From contig NZ_SZQA01000012.1 of assembly GCF_005233835.1 (NCBI RefSeq), forward strand, positions 120,086 to 184,085: 64,000 nucleotides of DNA, given 5' to 3'. Below the pieces are notes generated by a model. It was not told the DNA's origin, searched no databases, and saw nothing but the letters and a program-made list of their open reading frames with translations. The stretch is from Herbidospora galbida. Its GTDB lineage: Bacteria; Actinomycetota; Actinomycetes; Streptosporangiales; Streptosporangiaceae. How positions within the stretch are numbered: the first letter of the stretch is position 1; each line of letters starts with the position of its first letter. Below, piece by piece: positions 17,514 to 25,854 of this stretch. The translations under genes and the position numbers were made by a program.

Positions 17514-18884
17514 GTGCGCGTACACGACTCGCTGATCGAGCTGATGGGGAACACCCCGCTCGTGAGGCTCCGCAAGGTGACGGCGGGCGCGCCGGCGCAG
17601 GTGCTGGCGAAGGTCGAATACTTCAACCCCGGCGGGTCGGTCAAAGACCGCATCGCCCTGCGCATGGTCGAGGCGGCCGAGCGCAGCGGCGCCCTCAAGC
17701 CCGGGGGCACGATCGTCGAGCCGACCTCGGGCAACACCGGGGTGGGGCTGGCCATCGTGGCGCAGGAGAAGGGCTACAAGTGCCTGTTCGTCTGCCCCGA
17801 CAAGGTCGCCAACGACAAGATCGCCGTCCTGCGCGCCTACGGCGCCGAGGTCGTGGTCTGCCCGACGGCCGTCTCGCCCGACCACCCCGACTCCTACTAC
17901 TCGGTCTCCGACCGCCTCGCGCGTGAGGTCCCGAACGCCTGGAAGCCCGACCAGTACAGCAACCCCGAGAACCCGGCCAGCCACTACCACTCGACCGGCC
18001 CGGAGATCTGGGAGCAGACCGAGGGGCGGATCACCCACTTCGTGGCGGGCGTCGGCACCGGCGGCACGATCAGCGGCACCGGCCGCTACCTCAAAGAGGT
18101 CTCCGACGGCCGGGTGAAGATCATCGGCGCCGACCCCGAGGGCTCGGTCTACTCGGGCGGCACCGGCCGCCCCTACCTGGTCGAGGGCGTCGGGGAAGAC
18201 ATCTGGCCGGCCACCTACGACACCACGATCTGCGACGAGATCATCGCGGTCTCCGACCGTGACTCGTTCGGCATGACCCGGCGGCTGGCCCGCGAAGAGG
18301 CGCTGCTGGTCGGCGGCTCGTGCGGGATGGCCACGGTCGCGGCCGTCCGGGTGGCCCGCAACGCCGGCCCCGACGACGTCGTGGTGGTGCTGCTGCCCGA
18401 CAGCGGCCGGGGCTACCTGTCGAAGATCTTCAACGACGAGTGGATGGCCGACTACGGCTTCCTGTCCACGGCGGCCAACGAACACGCCGTCGGTGAGGTG
18501 CTCGTCCGCAAGGGCGGGGTGCTGCCCCAGTTCGTCCACGTGCACCCCCACGAGACCGTGTCCACGGCGATCGCGATCATGCGCGAGTACGGCGTCTCCC
18601 AGCTCCCCGTCATGAAAGAGGAGCCGCCCGTCATGGCCGCAGAGGTGGTCGGCTCGATCGTCGAGCGCGACCTGCTCGACGGCCTCTACCGGGGCAAGGT
18701 GCACGCCGACGACCCGCTGGGCGACCACATGTCGGCCCCGCTGCCGATGGTCGGTTCCGGCGAGGCCGTGGCCCGCGCGATCGAGGCGCTGGAGAAGGCC
18801 GACGCCGCGGTCGTGCTCGAAGACGGCAAGCCCGCCGGCCTCGTGACCAGGCAGGACCTGCTCGCCTTCCTATCGGGCCGGTAG
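17514..18884 (+). CDS. cbs: Cystathionine beta-synthase
   Basis: This PLP enzyme condenses serine and homocysteine to cystathionine in reverse trans-sulfuration. The 456-aa product starts VRVHDSLIELMGNTPLVRL, binds PLP through Lys44 in GGSVKDR, and has the phosphate or substrate loop EPTSGNTG and the glycine loop GVGTGGTISGTG. A C-terminal pair of CBS domains covers about residues 335-455. There is no heme domain, as in other bacterial forms. GTG 17514 is chosen over the upstream ATG because the family begins here and GGTGG lies 8 nt upstream. The last 15 nt overlap the convergent histidine kinase gene. With the nearby PLP lyase it forms a trans-sulfuration pair. Confidence 0.93.
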   Translation: MRVHDSLIELMGNTPLVRLRKVTAGAPAQVLAKVEYFNPGGSVKDRIALRMVEAAERSGALKPGGTIVEPTSGNTGVGLAIVAQEKGYKCLFVCPDKVANDKIAVLRAYGAEVVVCPTAVSPDHPDSYYSVSDRLAREVPNAWKPDQYSNPENPASHYHSTGPEIWEQTEGRITHFVAGVGTGGTISGTGRYLKEVSDGRVKIIGADPEGSVYSGGTGRPYLVEGVGEDIWPATYDTTICDEIIAVSDRDSFGMTRRLAREEALLVGGSCGMATVAAVRVARNAGPDDVVVVLLPDSGRGYLSKIFNDEWMADYGFLSTAANEHAVGEVLVRKGGVLPQFVHVHPHETVSTAIAIMREYGVSQLPVMKEEPPVMAAEVVGSIVERDLLDGLYRGKVHADDPLGDHMSAPLPMVGSGEAVARAIEALEKADAAVVLEDGKPAGLVTRQDLLAFLSGR

Positions 18885-20027
18885 GGGTACCACTGCGGCC
18901 ACCTCCCACAGGTGCCCGGCCACCGGGCCGGCGATGAGGTGGCCGCCCATGGTCTCCACGCGTTCGGCCATGCCCACCAGGCCGAAGCCGCCGCCGAGCC
19001 GCGACAGCCGCGGGTCGGCGGCCGACAGGGGGTTGGCGACGCGGAGCCGCACCGAGTCCCCGAAGGTGGTCAGCCGCACCTCGACCCACGGCGCGTGCGG
19101 GGCGTGGCGGCGGATGTTGGTGAGCGACTCGGTCAGCACCCGGTGCAGCGTGGTCAGCACCTCCGGGGCCAGGGTCAGCGACGAGACGCCCGGCCCGAGG
19201 TCGAAGGTGGCGGCCGGGGAGAACTGGCCGACCATCTTGCGCAGGTCGTCGAGGGTGACGCCGACGTGCCGGGTGGCGTGGTCGTCGGCCCGGAGCACGC
19301 CGACGAGACGGCGCATCGAGGTCAGGGCCTCGCTGCCGGCCCCGGCGATGGCGTCGAGCGCCGGGAGCACCGCTTCTGGATGGGTCTCGCCGACGGTCCG
19401 GGCCGCCTGGGCCTGGACGACGATGCCGGTGATGTGGTGGGCGACCAGGTCGTGCAGTTCCCGGGCGAGTTCGAGGCGCTCGCCCCTCCTGACCCGCTCC
19501 TCGCCGATCTTGCGACGCTCCTGCTGGACGCGCAGGTAGCCGCCGATCCCGGCGCCCACCGACCACCCGAGCACGTACACGACGGTGGCTGCCTGGGTGG
19601 CGGCGGTCGCGTAGTCGTTCAGCCCCTCGAACCGGAGTGAGGGGAGGCTGAGCAGCACCACCAGGATCCCGACGGCGAGGACGACGGCGTTCCTGATCGG
19701 CTCCACCCGGCGCAGCACGGTGATCGTCAGCACCATGAACGCGCCCGCCTCGGTGAACCCCACCGCCCGCAGTTCGGGCGCCCCGCTCACGACGATCGAC
19801 AGCACCAGGGACGCGGCGATCAGCGCGAGGGCCACCAGCCAGGTCCGGCGCTTGCGCAGCACCACCGCCACGATGCCGACGCCTCCGCCGACGACGCAGA
19901 CGATGGCCCCCGTGCCGTCCTGCGGCGCCGTCGTCAGGATGGTGTCGAACACCCAGAGCAGTCCGAGCGTGCCGAGCAGCGCGATCTCGCCGACCCGTTG
20001 CGTCCAGGTGCTCAGTCGTTCCCACAC
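18870..20027 (-). CDS. Sensor histidine kinase, HisKA_3/NarL type (orphan)
   Basis: This 385-aa membrane kinase has about six hydrophobic spans in residues 15-165, then the dimerisation and phosphoacceptor box ELARELHDLVAHH (His192). The HATPase domain follows, with N-box LTESLTNIRRHA and G-box GGGFGLVGMAERV. The family normally phosphorylates a LuxR-type regulator, but no response regulator gene lies next to it. GTG 20027 gives the natural opening WERLSTW, and TAGTGT 8 nt upstream suggests a leaderless transcript. Starts at GTG 20039 or ATG 20105 are possible. It overlaps cbs convergently by 15 nt. Confidence 0.85.
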   Translation of the reverse strand: MWERLSTWTQRVGEIALLGTLGLLWVFDTILTTAPQDGTGAIVCVVGGGVGIVAVVLRKRRTWLVALALIAASLVLSIVVSGAPELRAVGFTEAGAFMVLTITVLRRVEPIRNAVVLAVGILVVLLSLPSLRFEGLNDYATAATQAATVVYVLGWSVGAGIGGYLRVQQERRKIGEERVRRGERLELARELHDLVAHHITGIVVQAQAARTVGETHPEAVLPALDAIAGAGSEALTSMRRLVGVLRADDHATRHVGVTLDDLRKMVGQFSPAATFDLGPGVSSLTLAPEVLTTLHRVLTESLTNIRRHAPHAPWVEVRLTTFGDSVRLRVANPLSAADPRLSRLGGGFGLVGMAERVETMGGHLIAGPVAGHLWEVAAVVPLPAR

Positions 20028-20064
20028 GACCGCAGACACTACGACGAAAGGGGTAGACCGGACA

Positions 20065-20080
20065 TCGGCCGATCGGCCGA
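20065..20080. promoter_or_regulatory. 16-bp palindrome in divergent promoter region
   Basis: TCGGCCGATCGGCCGA is a perfect 16-bp palindrome that is also a tandem repeat of the 8-bp palindrome TCGGCCGA. It lies between the histidine kinase start (20027, leftward) and the small membrane gene (20161, rightward), as expected for an operator. The regulator is unknown. Confidence 0.45.
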
Positions 20081-20160
20081 CCCCGGCACGGCGAACCGTT
20101 CCCATGGGCGAGATGAAGATGAATGTCCGTCTTGTTCCATTGAGAGTGGAGGTGGTCACC

Positions 20161-20295
20161 GTGACCGTGATCGCAATCGCCCTGGTGGCGTTAGGCCTGG
20201 TGCTCGTCGGTGTGCTGGCGCTCGCCGACCCCGTCCTGCTCTCTCGCTTCGAGGAGTCGGACTTCGGGGCGAAGGAAAAGCACAAGGCGGCCTAG
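20161..20295 (+). CDS. 44-aa single-span membrane protein
   Basis: This small ORF consists of one hydrophobic span (VTVIAIALVALGLVLVGVL) followed by a charged tail ending FGAKEKHKAA. GTG 20161 has GGAGG at 20148-20152, 8 nt upstream, which supports real translation. Codon 11 is TTA. It ends 17 nt before the metB-like gene and could be cotranscribed with it, although that gene also has its own leaderless-type -10. The function is unknown. Confidence 0.6.
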   Translation: MTVIAIALVALGLVLVGVLALADPVLLSRFEESDFGAKEKHKAA

Positions 20296-20312
20296 CCGAT
20301 ACGCTCGATGTC

Positions 20313-21452
20313 ATGACTGAAGGCTTCGAAACCCTGGCCATCCACGCCGGGCAGGAACCCGACTCGCTGACCGGGGCCGTGGTCCCGCCCATCTACGCCG
20401 TCTCGACGTACAAGCAGGACGGCGTGGGCGGACTGCGGGGCGGATATGAGTACAGCCGCTCGGCGAACCCGACCAGGACCGCCCTTGAGTCGTGCCTGGC
20501 CGCCCTCGAAGGCGGGGTGCGCGGGCTGGCGTTCGCCTCGGGCCTGGCCGCCGAAGACACCCTGCTCCGTACGGTCTGCCGCCCCGGCGACCACGTGATC
20601 ATCCCCGACGACGCCTACGGCGGCACCTACCGGCTGTTCGCCAAGGTGCTGGAGCGCTGGGGCCTGGCCTACGACCCCGTCCCGCTCGGCGACGCCGAGG
20701 CGGTGCGGGCCGCGATGCGGCCGGAGACCAAGGTCATCTGGGTCGAGACGCCGACCAACCCGCTGCTCGGCATCGCCGACATCGAGCGGCTCGCCGCGAT
20801 CGCCCACGACGGCGGCGCGCTGCTCGTGGTCGACAACACCTTCGCCTCGCCCTACCTGCAGCAGCCGCTCGCGCTGGGCGCCGACGTGGTCGTCCACTCG
20901 ACGACCAAGTACGTCGGCGGCCACTCCGACGTCATCGGCGGCGCGCTGGTCGCCCGTGACGTCGCGCTCGGCGAGGAGCTCACCTACCACCAGAACGCCA
21001 TGGGCGCGGTGGCCGGTCCGTTCGACGCGTGGCTGACGCTGCGCGGCGTGAAGACCCTCGGGGTGCGCATGGACCGCCACTGCGACAACGCCGAGCGGGT
21101 CGTCGACCTGCTGCTCTCGCACCCGAAGGTGATCGAGGTCTTCTACCCGGGCATCGAGCGCCACCCCGGTCACGAGATCGCGGCCAAGCAGATGAAGCGC
21201 TTCGGCGGCATGGTGTCGTTCCGGGTCGCGGGCGGCGAGCAGGCGGCCGTCGACGTGTGCGACCGGGCCCGCCTGTTCACGCTCGGCGAGTCGCTCGGCG
21301 GGGTCGAGTCGCTGATCGAGCACCCCGGCCGGATGACCCACGCGAGCGCGGCGGGCTCGCCGCTGGAGGTTCCGGCCGACCTGGTGCGTCTGTCGGTGGG
21401 CATCGAGACCGTCGGGGACCTCCTCGACGACCTCTCGCAGGCCCTCGGCTGA
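20313..21452 (+). CDS. metB: Cystathionine gamma-synthase / gamma-lyase (trans-sulfuration PLP enzyme)
   Basis: This 379-aa fold-type I PLP enzyme belongs to the Cys/Met metabolism family. The internal aldimine lysine is Lys199 in HSTTKYVGGHSD. Other family motifs are YEYSRSANPTR near the N-terminus, DDAYGGTYRLF, VETPTNPLLG, and the C-terminal SLGGVESLIEHPGRMTH. Sequence alone does not separate synthase (forward, methionine) from lyase (reverse, cysteine). Being next to cystathionine beta-synthase favours cysteine production feeding mycothiol. ATG 20313 has TACGCT 7 nt upstream, a leaderless-type promoter. The stop lies in a small hairpin (ACCCGT-cct-ACGGGT, 21452-21466) shared with the convergent gene. 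Confidence 0.9.
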   Translation: MTEGFETLAIHAGQEPDSLTGAVVPPIYAVSTYKQDGVGGLRGGYEYSRSANPTRTALESCLAALEGGVRGLAFASGLAAEDTLLRTVCRPGDHVIIPDDAYGGTYRLFAKVLERWGLAYDPVPLGDAEAVRAAMRPETKVIWVETPTNPLLGIADIERLAAIAHDGGALLVVDNTFASPYLQQPLALGADVVVHSTTKYVGGHSDVIGGALVARDVALGEELTYHQNAMGAVAGPFDAWLTLRGVKTLGVRMDRHCDNAERVVDLLLSHPKVIEVFYPGIERHPGHEIAAKQMKRFGGMVSFRVAGGEQAAVDVCDRARLFTLGESLGGVESLIEHPGRMTHASAAGSPLEVPADLVRLSVGIETVGDLLDDLSQALG

Positions 21453-21458
21453 CCCGTC

Positions 21459-21890
21459 CTACGGGTTGAAGAAGACCATCAGGACGAGGATCACCAGCCA
21501 GATCAGGGCGACGATGCCGCCCAGTGCGGCGATCTTGGCGGTCTGGACCCTCCCGTCGTCGGACGGGTCGTCGTTCTCCAGAGCCGCGATCGCCTTCTTC
21601 GTGTCGCGGTCGATGATGACGAGCATCACGGCCGCGACTATGAACAGCGTCATGGATACGGTGAGGTAGACCTCCCCCAGGTTGCCGCCCCCGAGCAGCA
21701 GACCGAAGAGGAAGACACCCAGGGTCAGCAGGCCGAAGACCCGGCCCATCCGCTTGAGGTAGTGCAGGACGTTCAGGTCCTGCTTGCGGATGTAGCGCGG
21801 GATCGAGCTCGTGACCACGGTCAGCGGGCCGATCGTGAAGATGGCGAAGGCGATGTGCAGCCAGAGCAGCAGCTTGTCGAGGAACGACAT
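21459..21890 (-). CDS. DUF2269-like integral membrane protein
   Basis: This 143-aa hydrophobic protein has four predicted spans (for example LLLWLHIAFAIFTIGPLTVV, then FGLLTLGVFLFGLLLGGG, VSMTLFIVAAVMLVII and LGGIVALIWLVILVLMVFF). It opens with the MSFLDKLLLWLHI pattern of small DUF2269-like membrane proteins. ATG 21890 is used; the longer frame upstream has no hydrophobic or conserved content. It lies 26 bp downstream of another small membrane gene and is probably cotranscribed with it. No function is known. Confidence 0.7.
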   Translation of the reverse strand: MSFLDKLLLWLHIAFAIFTIGPLTVVTSSIPRYIRKQDLNVLHYLKRMGRVFGLLTLGVFLFGLLLGGGNLGEVYLTVSMTLFIVAAVMLVIIDRDTKKAIAALENDDPSDDGRVQTAKIAALGGIVALIWLVILVLMVFFNP

Positions 21891-21916
21891 GCGCCGAAGG
21901 CTATCGCGATCACGCC

Positions 21917-22165
21917 TCACACCGTCAGGGTGTCGTTGACCTTCGCGCATGTCGGGCAGGCCTGCTCGGGGTGGATCGCACACGGCGTGTGATCCACGTT
22001 GAGTCCGAGCATGCGCCGCGACAGCGACGACAGGGCGCTCTGGGGGCTGAGGGTGAGGCTGCGCCGGCGGTCTTCCCGCTTGATGCTGTGGACCACGAGC
22101 GCGAAGCCCGCCAGGGCGCCGAAGGCGAGCAGGAGCGAGACGACGAGGATCAGGCTGGACAACAT
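21917..22165 (-). CDS. Small membrane protein with C-terminal Cys/His motif
   Basis: This 82-aa protein has one N-terminal span (LILVVSLLLAFGALAGFALVV) followed by a basic cytoplasmic segment and a short tail with CAIHPEQACPTC, a possible zinc-knuckle-like Cys-His-Cys-Cys arrangement. ATG 22165 is the last start before the span. It is the upstream partner of the four-span membrane protein. I do not recognise a family. Confidence 0.6.
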   Translation of the reverse strand: MLSSLILVVSLLLAFGALAGFALVVHSIKREDRRRSLTLSPQSALSSLSRRMLGLNVDHTPCAIHPEQACPTCAKVNDTLTV

Positions 22166-22283
22166 GTGCGCGACTCCAATCGCTGCGGTGCATCGCACGT
22201 TATGAGGTCGCGGAGTCGCTCGGTTGTGAGGCGGCAGACAGGGTGATCTCACCTGCTGTTAGACCGATATCACCCTTCGTCCA

Positions 22284-24230
22284 CTATGACCGTCTGCGTG
22301 CCTTGAGGAAGTCGCTCACCACGTATTCGCCGAGTTTGTCGACGTTCGGGGCGAACACCCGGCCGCCGTTGCGCCGCGCGACCTCGTCCACGAAGGCTCT
22401 GAGCCGCTCGTCGGCGGCCAGCATGAAGACGTTCAGCGTGGCCCGGCGGCGGGTCATCTTGTCGACCTCGGCCAACGTCAGTTCGAGGGTCTCCTTCGAG
22501 GGGGGCCACTCGAACTGCGGGGTGCCGTCGCGCCGCAGGTGGGCGGTCGGCTCGCCGTCGGTCACGACCAGCACGACCGGTTCGAAGTCGGGGTGCCGGT
22601 CGAGGTGGCGGCCCGCGATCAGTAGCGCGTGGTGCAGGTTGGTGCCCTGGACCATGTCCCATTCGAGGCCGGCCAGCTCGTCGGGCTGCAGCACCCGGGC
22701 GTAGTTGGAGAAGCCGATGATCTGCACCGCGTCCTGCGGGAACTTCGAGGCCACCAGGGCCTGGAGGGCCAGCGCGGTCTGCTTGGCCGCCGCCCAGGTG
22801 CCGCGCAGCGCCATCGAATAGGACAGGTCGACCAGCAGGCAGACGGCCGCGGCCGAGCGCCTTTCGGTTTCGGCCACCTCGAAATCGTCGACGCTCAGGG
22901 TCACCGGGGCGCCGCCGCCCCTGCGCACCCCGTTGATCACCGTGCGGACCACGTCGATCGGCTGCTCGTCGCCGAAGCGCCACGGCCGGGTCGAGCCGGT
23001 CAGCTCCCCGGCGGCGCCGGCGTCGTGCTGGTCGTGGTCGCCCCGGCGGGTGCTCTCAAGCGAGTTGAAGACCCGGCGCAGCGCGGTCTCGCCGAGGCGG
23101 CGGACCGCCTTCGGGGTGAGCTCCAGCTTGCCGCGGTTGCGGCGCAGGTAGCCCTGCTGCTCCAGCTCGCGCTCGATCTGCTTGAGGGCCTGTACGTCGT
23201 CGACCGCCCCCCGGCCCAGCGCCCGGCGGATGGCCTCCTCGTCGACGTCGGACAGGCGCGCGCCCGGGTAGTCCTGGCGCAGCGACGACTCCAGGTCGTT
23301 GAGGTCGGCGAGCTCCTGGAGGGCGCTGACGGAGTCGCCCATGCTCATCGGCGACTCGCCGCTGACCCGCTCGGCGGAGTTCCAGGCGAGGTCGGGGCGG
23401 CGGGCGTACAGGGAGTCGCCGAGGCGGCGCATCTGGTCGGCCAGGCCGCTGTCCTGCAGCGTCTGGTCCATCAGGCCGGCCAGCTCGGCCCGCTGCTGCG
23501 GGGTCATCGAGGCCAGCATCCGCTGCGCGGCGGCGGCCCGGCGGGCCAGCTGGTCGACCAGTTCGTCGAGGTTGCGCGGGTTCTCGGGGAACATGTCCCC
23601 GTAGTCGCGCATGAAGTCGTCGAAGTCCTGCTGGGTGTGCTCGCCCCGGGCGTCGCGGTCGAGCATCTCGTTGAGCGCGGCCATCATCTGCCTGACCCGC
23701 TCCATCGCGGCCGGGTCGGGGTTGGCCAGGGCGTCGCGCATGCCCTTGAACTGGCTGTCGAGCACTTCCCGCCGCAGCAGGTCGCGCAGCTCCTCGAACG
23801 ACCGGCGCGCCTGCGGCGACCGCCAGTCGTATTCCGACAGCTCCTGTACGGCCCTCGCGGTGTCGCCCGGCAGGTTGTCGAGCTGGGCCTCGCGGAACCG
23901 GGCGTCGTCGGACGGGTCGGGGAACAGCTCGGTGCGCTCCTGCTCCAGCGCGCGGTCGAGCAGTTCCCTGGCCTGCTCCAGGATCCCGTCGAGCCGGGTG
24001 TTCTGCCGCAGGTCCCGGCGGCGCTGGCGGACCTGCCGGAGCAGTTCCTCCAGGCCACGCCGTCCGGGCGCGTTGGGCAGACCGCGTTTCAGCAGGTCAC
24101 GCAGCGCGTCGAGCGGGGTCGAGCCCGACAGGATGGCGTCGCCCATCTCGTCGAGGGCACCCCTGACGTCGTAGGGCGGCGCCAGGGGGTCGGGGCCGTC
24201 CTGGTATTCGCCGTACCGGTAGGAGGTCAC
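22284..24230 (-). CDS. VWA domain protein paired with MoxR-type ATPase
   Basis: This 648-aa cytoplasmic protein has a long helical, highly charged N-terminal region with many LLRQVRQRRRDL-like heptads, and a C-terminal von Willebrand A domain. The MIDAS motif is intact: LLVDLSYSM (DxSxS), a threonine in QGTNLHHAL, and VVTDGEPT. It resembles ChlD- or YehP-like partners of AAA+ MoxR proteins, which work together in protein or metal-cofactor remodelling. GTG 24230 overlaps the stop of the upstream ATPase gene as GTGA, so the two are translationally coupled. The frame stays open upstream through the ATPase gene, but that extension is a shadow. Confidence 0.88.
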   Translation of the reverse strand: MTSYRYGEYQDGPDPLAPPYDVRGALDEMGDAILSGSTPLDALRDLLKRGLPNAPGRRGLEELLRQVRQRRRDLRQNTRLDGILEQARELLDRALEQERTELFPDPSDDARFREAQLDNLPGDTARAVQELSEYDWRSPQARRSFEELRDLLRREVLDSQFKGMRDALANPDPAAMERVRQMMAALNEMLDRDARGEHTQQDFDDFMRDYGDMFPENPRNLDELVDQLARRAAAAQRMLASMTPQQRAELAGLMDQTLQDSGLADQMRRLGDSLYARRPDLAWNSAERVSGESPMSMGDSVSALQELADLNDLESSLRQDYPGARLSDVDEEAIRRALGRGAVDDVQALKQIERELEQQGYLRRNRGKLELTPKAVRRLGETALRRVFNSLESTRRGDHDQHDAGAAGELTGSTRPWRFGDEQPIDVVRTVINGVRRGGGAPVTLSVDDFEVAETERRSAAAVCLLVDLSYSMALRGTWAAAKQTALALQALVASKFPQDAVQIIGFSNYARVLQPDELAGLEWDMVQGTNLHHALLIAGRHLDRHPDFEPVVLVVTDGEPTAHLRRDGTPQFEWPPSKETLELTLAEVDKMTRRRATLNVFMLAADERLRAFVDEVARRNGGRVFAPNVDKLGEYVVSDFLKARRRS

Positions 24231-25630
24231 GTGCGGTAGACCGCGGCGCCCGCGACGTCGTCCTTCGACAGGCGGCGCATCAGGTAGAGGCCTTCGAGCG
24301 CGAACTCCAGCGCGGCGGCGGCGTGGCCGGGGGACTCGTCGCCCTCGCCCATGCCGATCCGCGACATGATCTTGGCCAGGCCCTCGACGCGGCCGATCCG
24401 GCGCAGCAGCTCGGTGGCGCCGACCAGCTCGCCCGACTCGATCTGGGCGCCCTGGGCGAACTTGTCGAGCAGCGGCGCGAGGTCCGCGCCGCCCAGGGTG
24501 CCGCGGAAGGTCTCGGCGGTGGCCCGCCGGAGCAGGTGCGCGAGCACCTCGATCTCCCGGCCCTCCTCGCTGACCTCGAACTCGACCTTGCCGCGCAGCG
24601 TGTGGACGATCCCCGGCAGGTCGCAGACCCGCGCCACCGGCAGGTCCTCGCCGGTCAGGGCGGCCCGCCGGACGGCCGAGGCGGCCGCGGTCTCGGCGGC
24701 GGCGATCGAGAACCGGGCCGACACGCCCGACCGCGTGTCGACGGCGGAGGACTCGCGGACCAGCCGGGTGAACCTGGCGATGATCTCCACCAGGTGCTCG
24801 GGCACGTCTGCGCCGATGTCGGCCATGGCCTCCTGGCGGATCAGGACCAGCTCGTCGTCGACCGACCTCGGGTAGTGGGTGCGCACCTCGGCCCCGAACC
24901 GGTCTTTCAGGGGCGTGATGATGCGGCCCCGGTTGGTGTAGTCCTCGGGGTTGGCGGAGGCGATGAGCAGGACGTCCAGGGGAAGGCGCAGGTTGTAGCC
25001 GCGGACCTGGATGTCGCGCTCCTCCAGCACGTTGAGGAGCGCGACCTGGATGCGTTCGGCCAGGTCGGGCAGCTCGTTGACGGAGAAGACGCCCCGGTTG
25101 GTGCGGGGGACGAGGCCGTAGTGGACGGTCTCGGGGTCGCCCAGCGTGCGCCCTTCGGCGATCTTGATGGGGTCGACGTCGCCGATCAGGTCGCCGACCG
25201 AGGTGTCGGGGGTGGCGAGCTTCTCGCCGTAGCGCTCGCTGCGGTGCTTCCAGGCGACGACGATCTCGTCGTCGCCGAGCGCGCGGCAGCGTCCGCAGAC
25301 GGGTGCGTAGGGGTGGTCGTTGATCTCGCAGCCCGCGATGACCGGCGTCCACTCGTCGAGCAGTCCGACGACCGTGCGGATCAGCCGGGTCTTGCCCTGG
25401 CCGCGTTCGCCGAGGAGCACGATGTCGTGCCCGGCGATCAGCGCGCGCTCGAGATAGGGCAGCACGGAGTCGTCGAACCCGACGATGCCCGGGAACCTCG
25501 GCTCGCCGGCACGCAGCCTGGCCAGCAGGTTCTCTCGGATCTCGGCTTTGACTGACCGGTGGACATGTCCGCTCTCGCGCAGTTCGCGCAGAGTGCTCAA
25601 TGTCGGAGCAGGTGCTGGCGATTTGTGCAC
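24227..25630 (-). CDS. MoxR-family AAA+ ATPase (magnesium-chelatase ChlI-like)
   Basis: This 467-aa AAA+ ATPase has Walker A GERGQGKTR near residue 73, sensor and Walker-B region FSVNELPDLAERIQVALLNVLEERDI, and ASANPEDYTNRGRIITPLKDRF. A Cys-rich insertion (CEINDHPYAPVCGRC) may bind zinc. It probably powers a chaperone or remodelling complex with the VWA protein encoded next. GTG 25630 is preferred because TAGTCT stands exactly 7 nt upstream (complement of 25638-25643), typical of leaderless transcripts. The further upstream in-frame stretch has poor GC3 and looks noncoding. The gene is divergent from the FIST gene. Confidence 0.88.
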   Translation of the reverse strand: MHKSPAPAPTLSTLRELRESGHVHRSVKAEIRENLLARLRAGEPRFPGIVGFDDSVLPYLERALIAGHDIVLLGERGQGKTRLIRTVVGLLDEWTPVIAGCEINDHPYAPVCGRCRALGDDEIVVAWKHRSERYGEKLATPDTSVGDLIGDVDPIKIAEGRTLGDPETVHYGLVPRTNRGVFSVNELPDLAERIQVALLNVLEERDIQVRGYNLRLPLDVLLIASANPEDYTNRGRIITPLKDRFGAEVRTHYPRSVDDELVLIRQEAMADIGADVPEHLVEIIARFTRLVRESSAVDTRSGVSARFSIAAAETAAASAVRRAALTGEDLPVARVCDLPGIVHTLRGKVEFEVSEEGREIEVLAHLLRRATAETFRGTLGGADLAPLLDKFAQGAQIESGELVGATELLRRIGRVEGLAKIMSRIGMGEGDESPGHAAAALEFALEGLYLMRRLSKDDVAGAAVYRT

Positions 25631-25854
25631 GGGATCGAGACTACGTCGCGATTGGACTTCAGGCACCCGATTGCGCTGTTGTCGAGAATTCCGGGCGCGA
25701 GCCACGGCCGTCCGCGTCTCGCTTGGGATCTTGACCATTGCGTGACGATCCGTGCGCGTCGGCAACGTGCTACTGGGGAGAAACGGGGCATGAAGCCTAT
25801 GCAACACATCTACCCGAGATAGCGCGACTTGTCCGTAAAAGAGGGGGCGAGACG

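Noticed and set aside
22284..25352. A continuous 1022-codon minus-strand frame
   Set aside because: Only the part from GTG 24230 encodes the VWA protein. The upstream extension is the wrong frame of the MoxR-type ATPase gene and is arginine/proline-rich shadow sequence.
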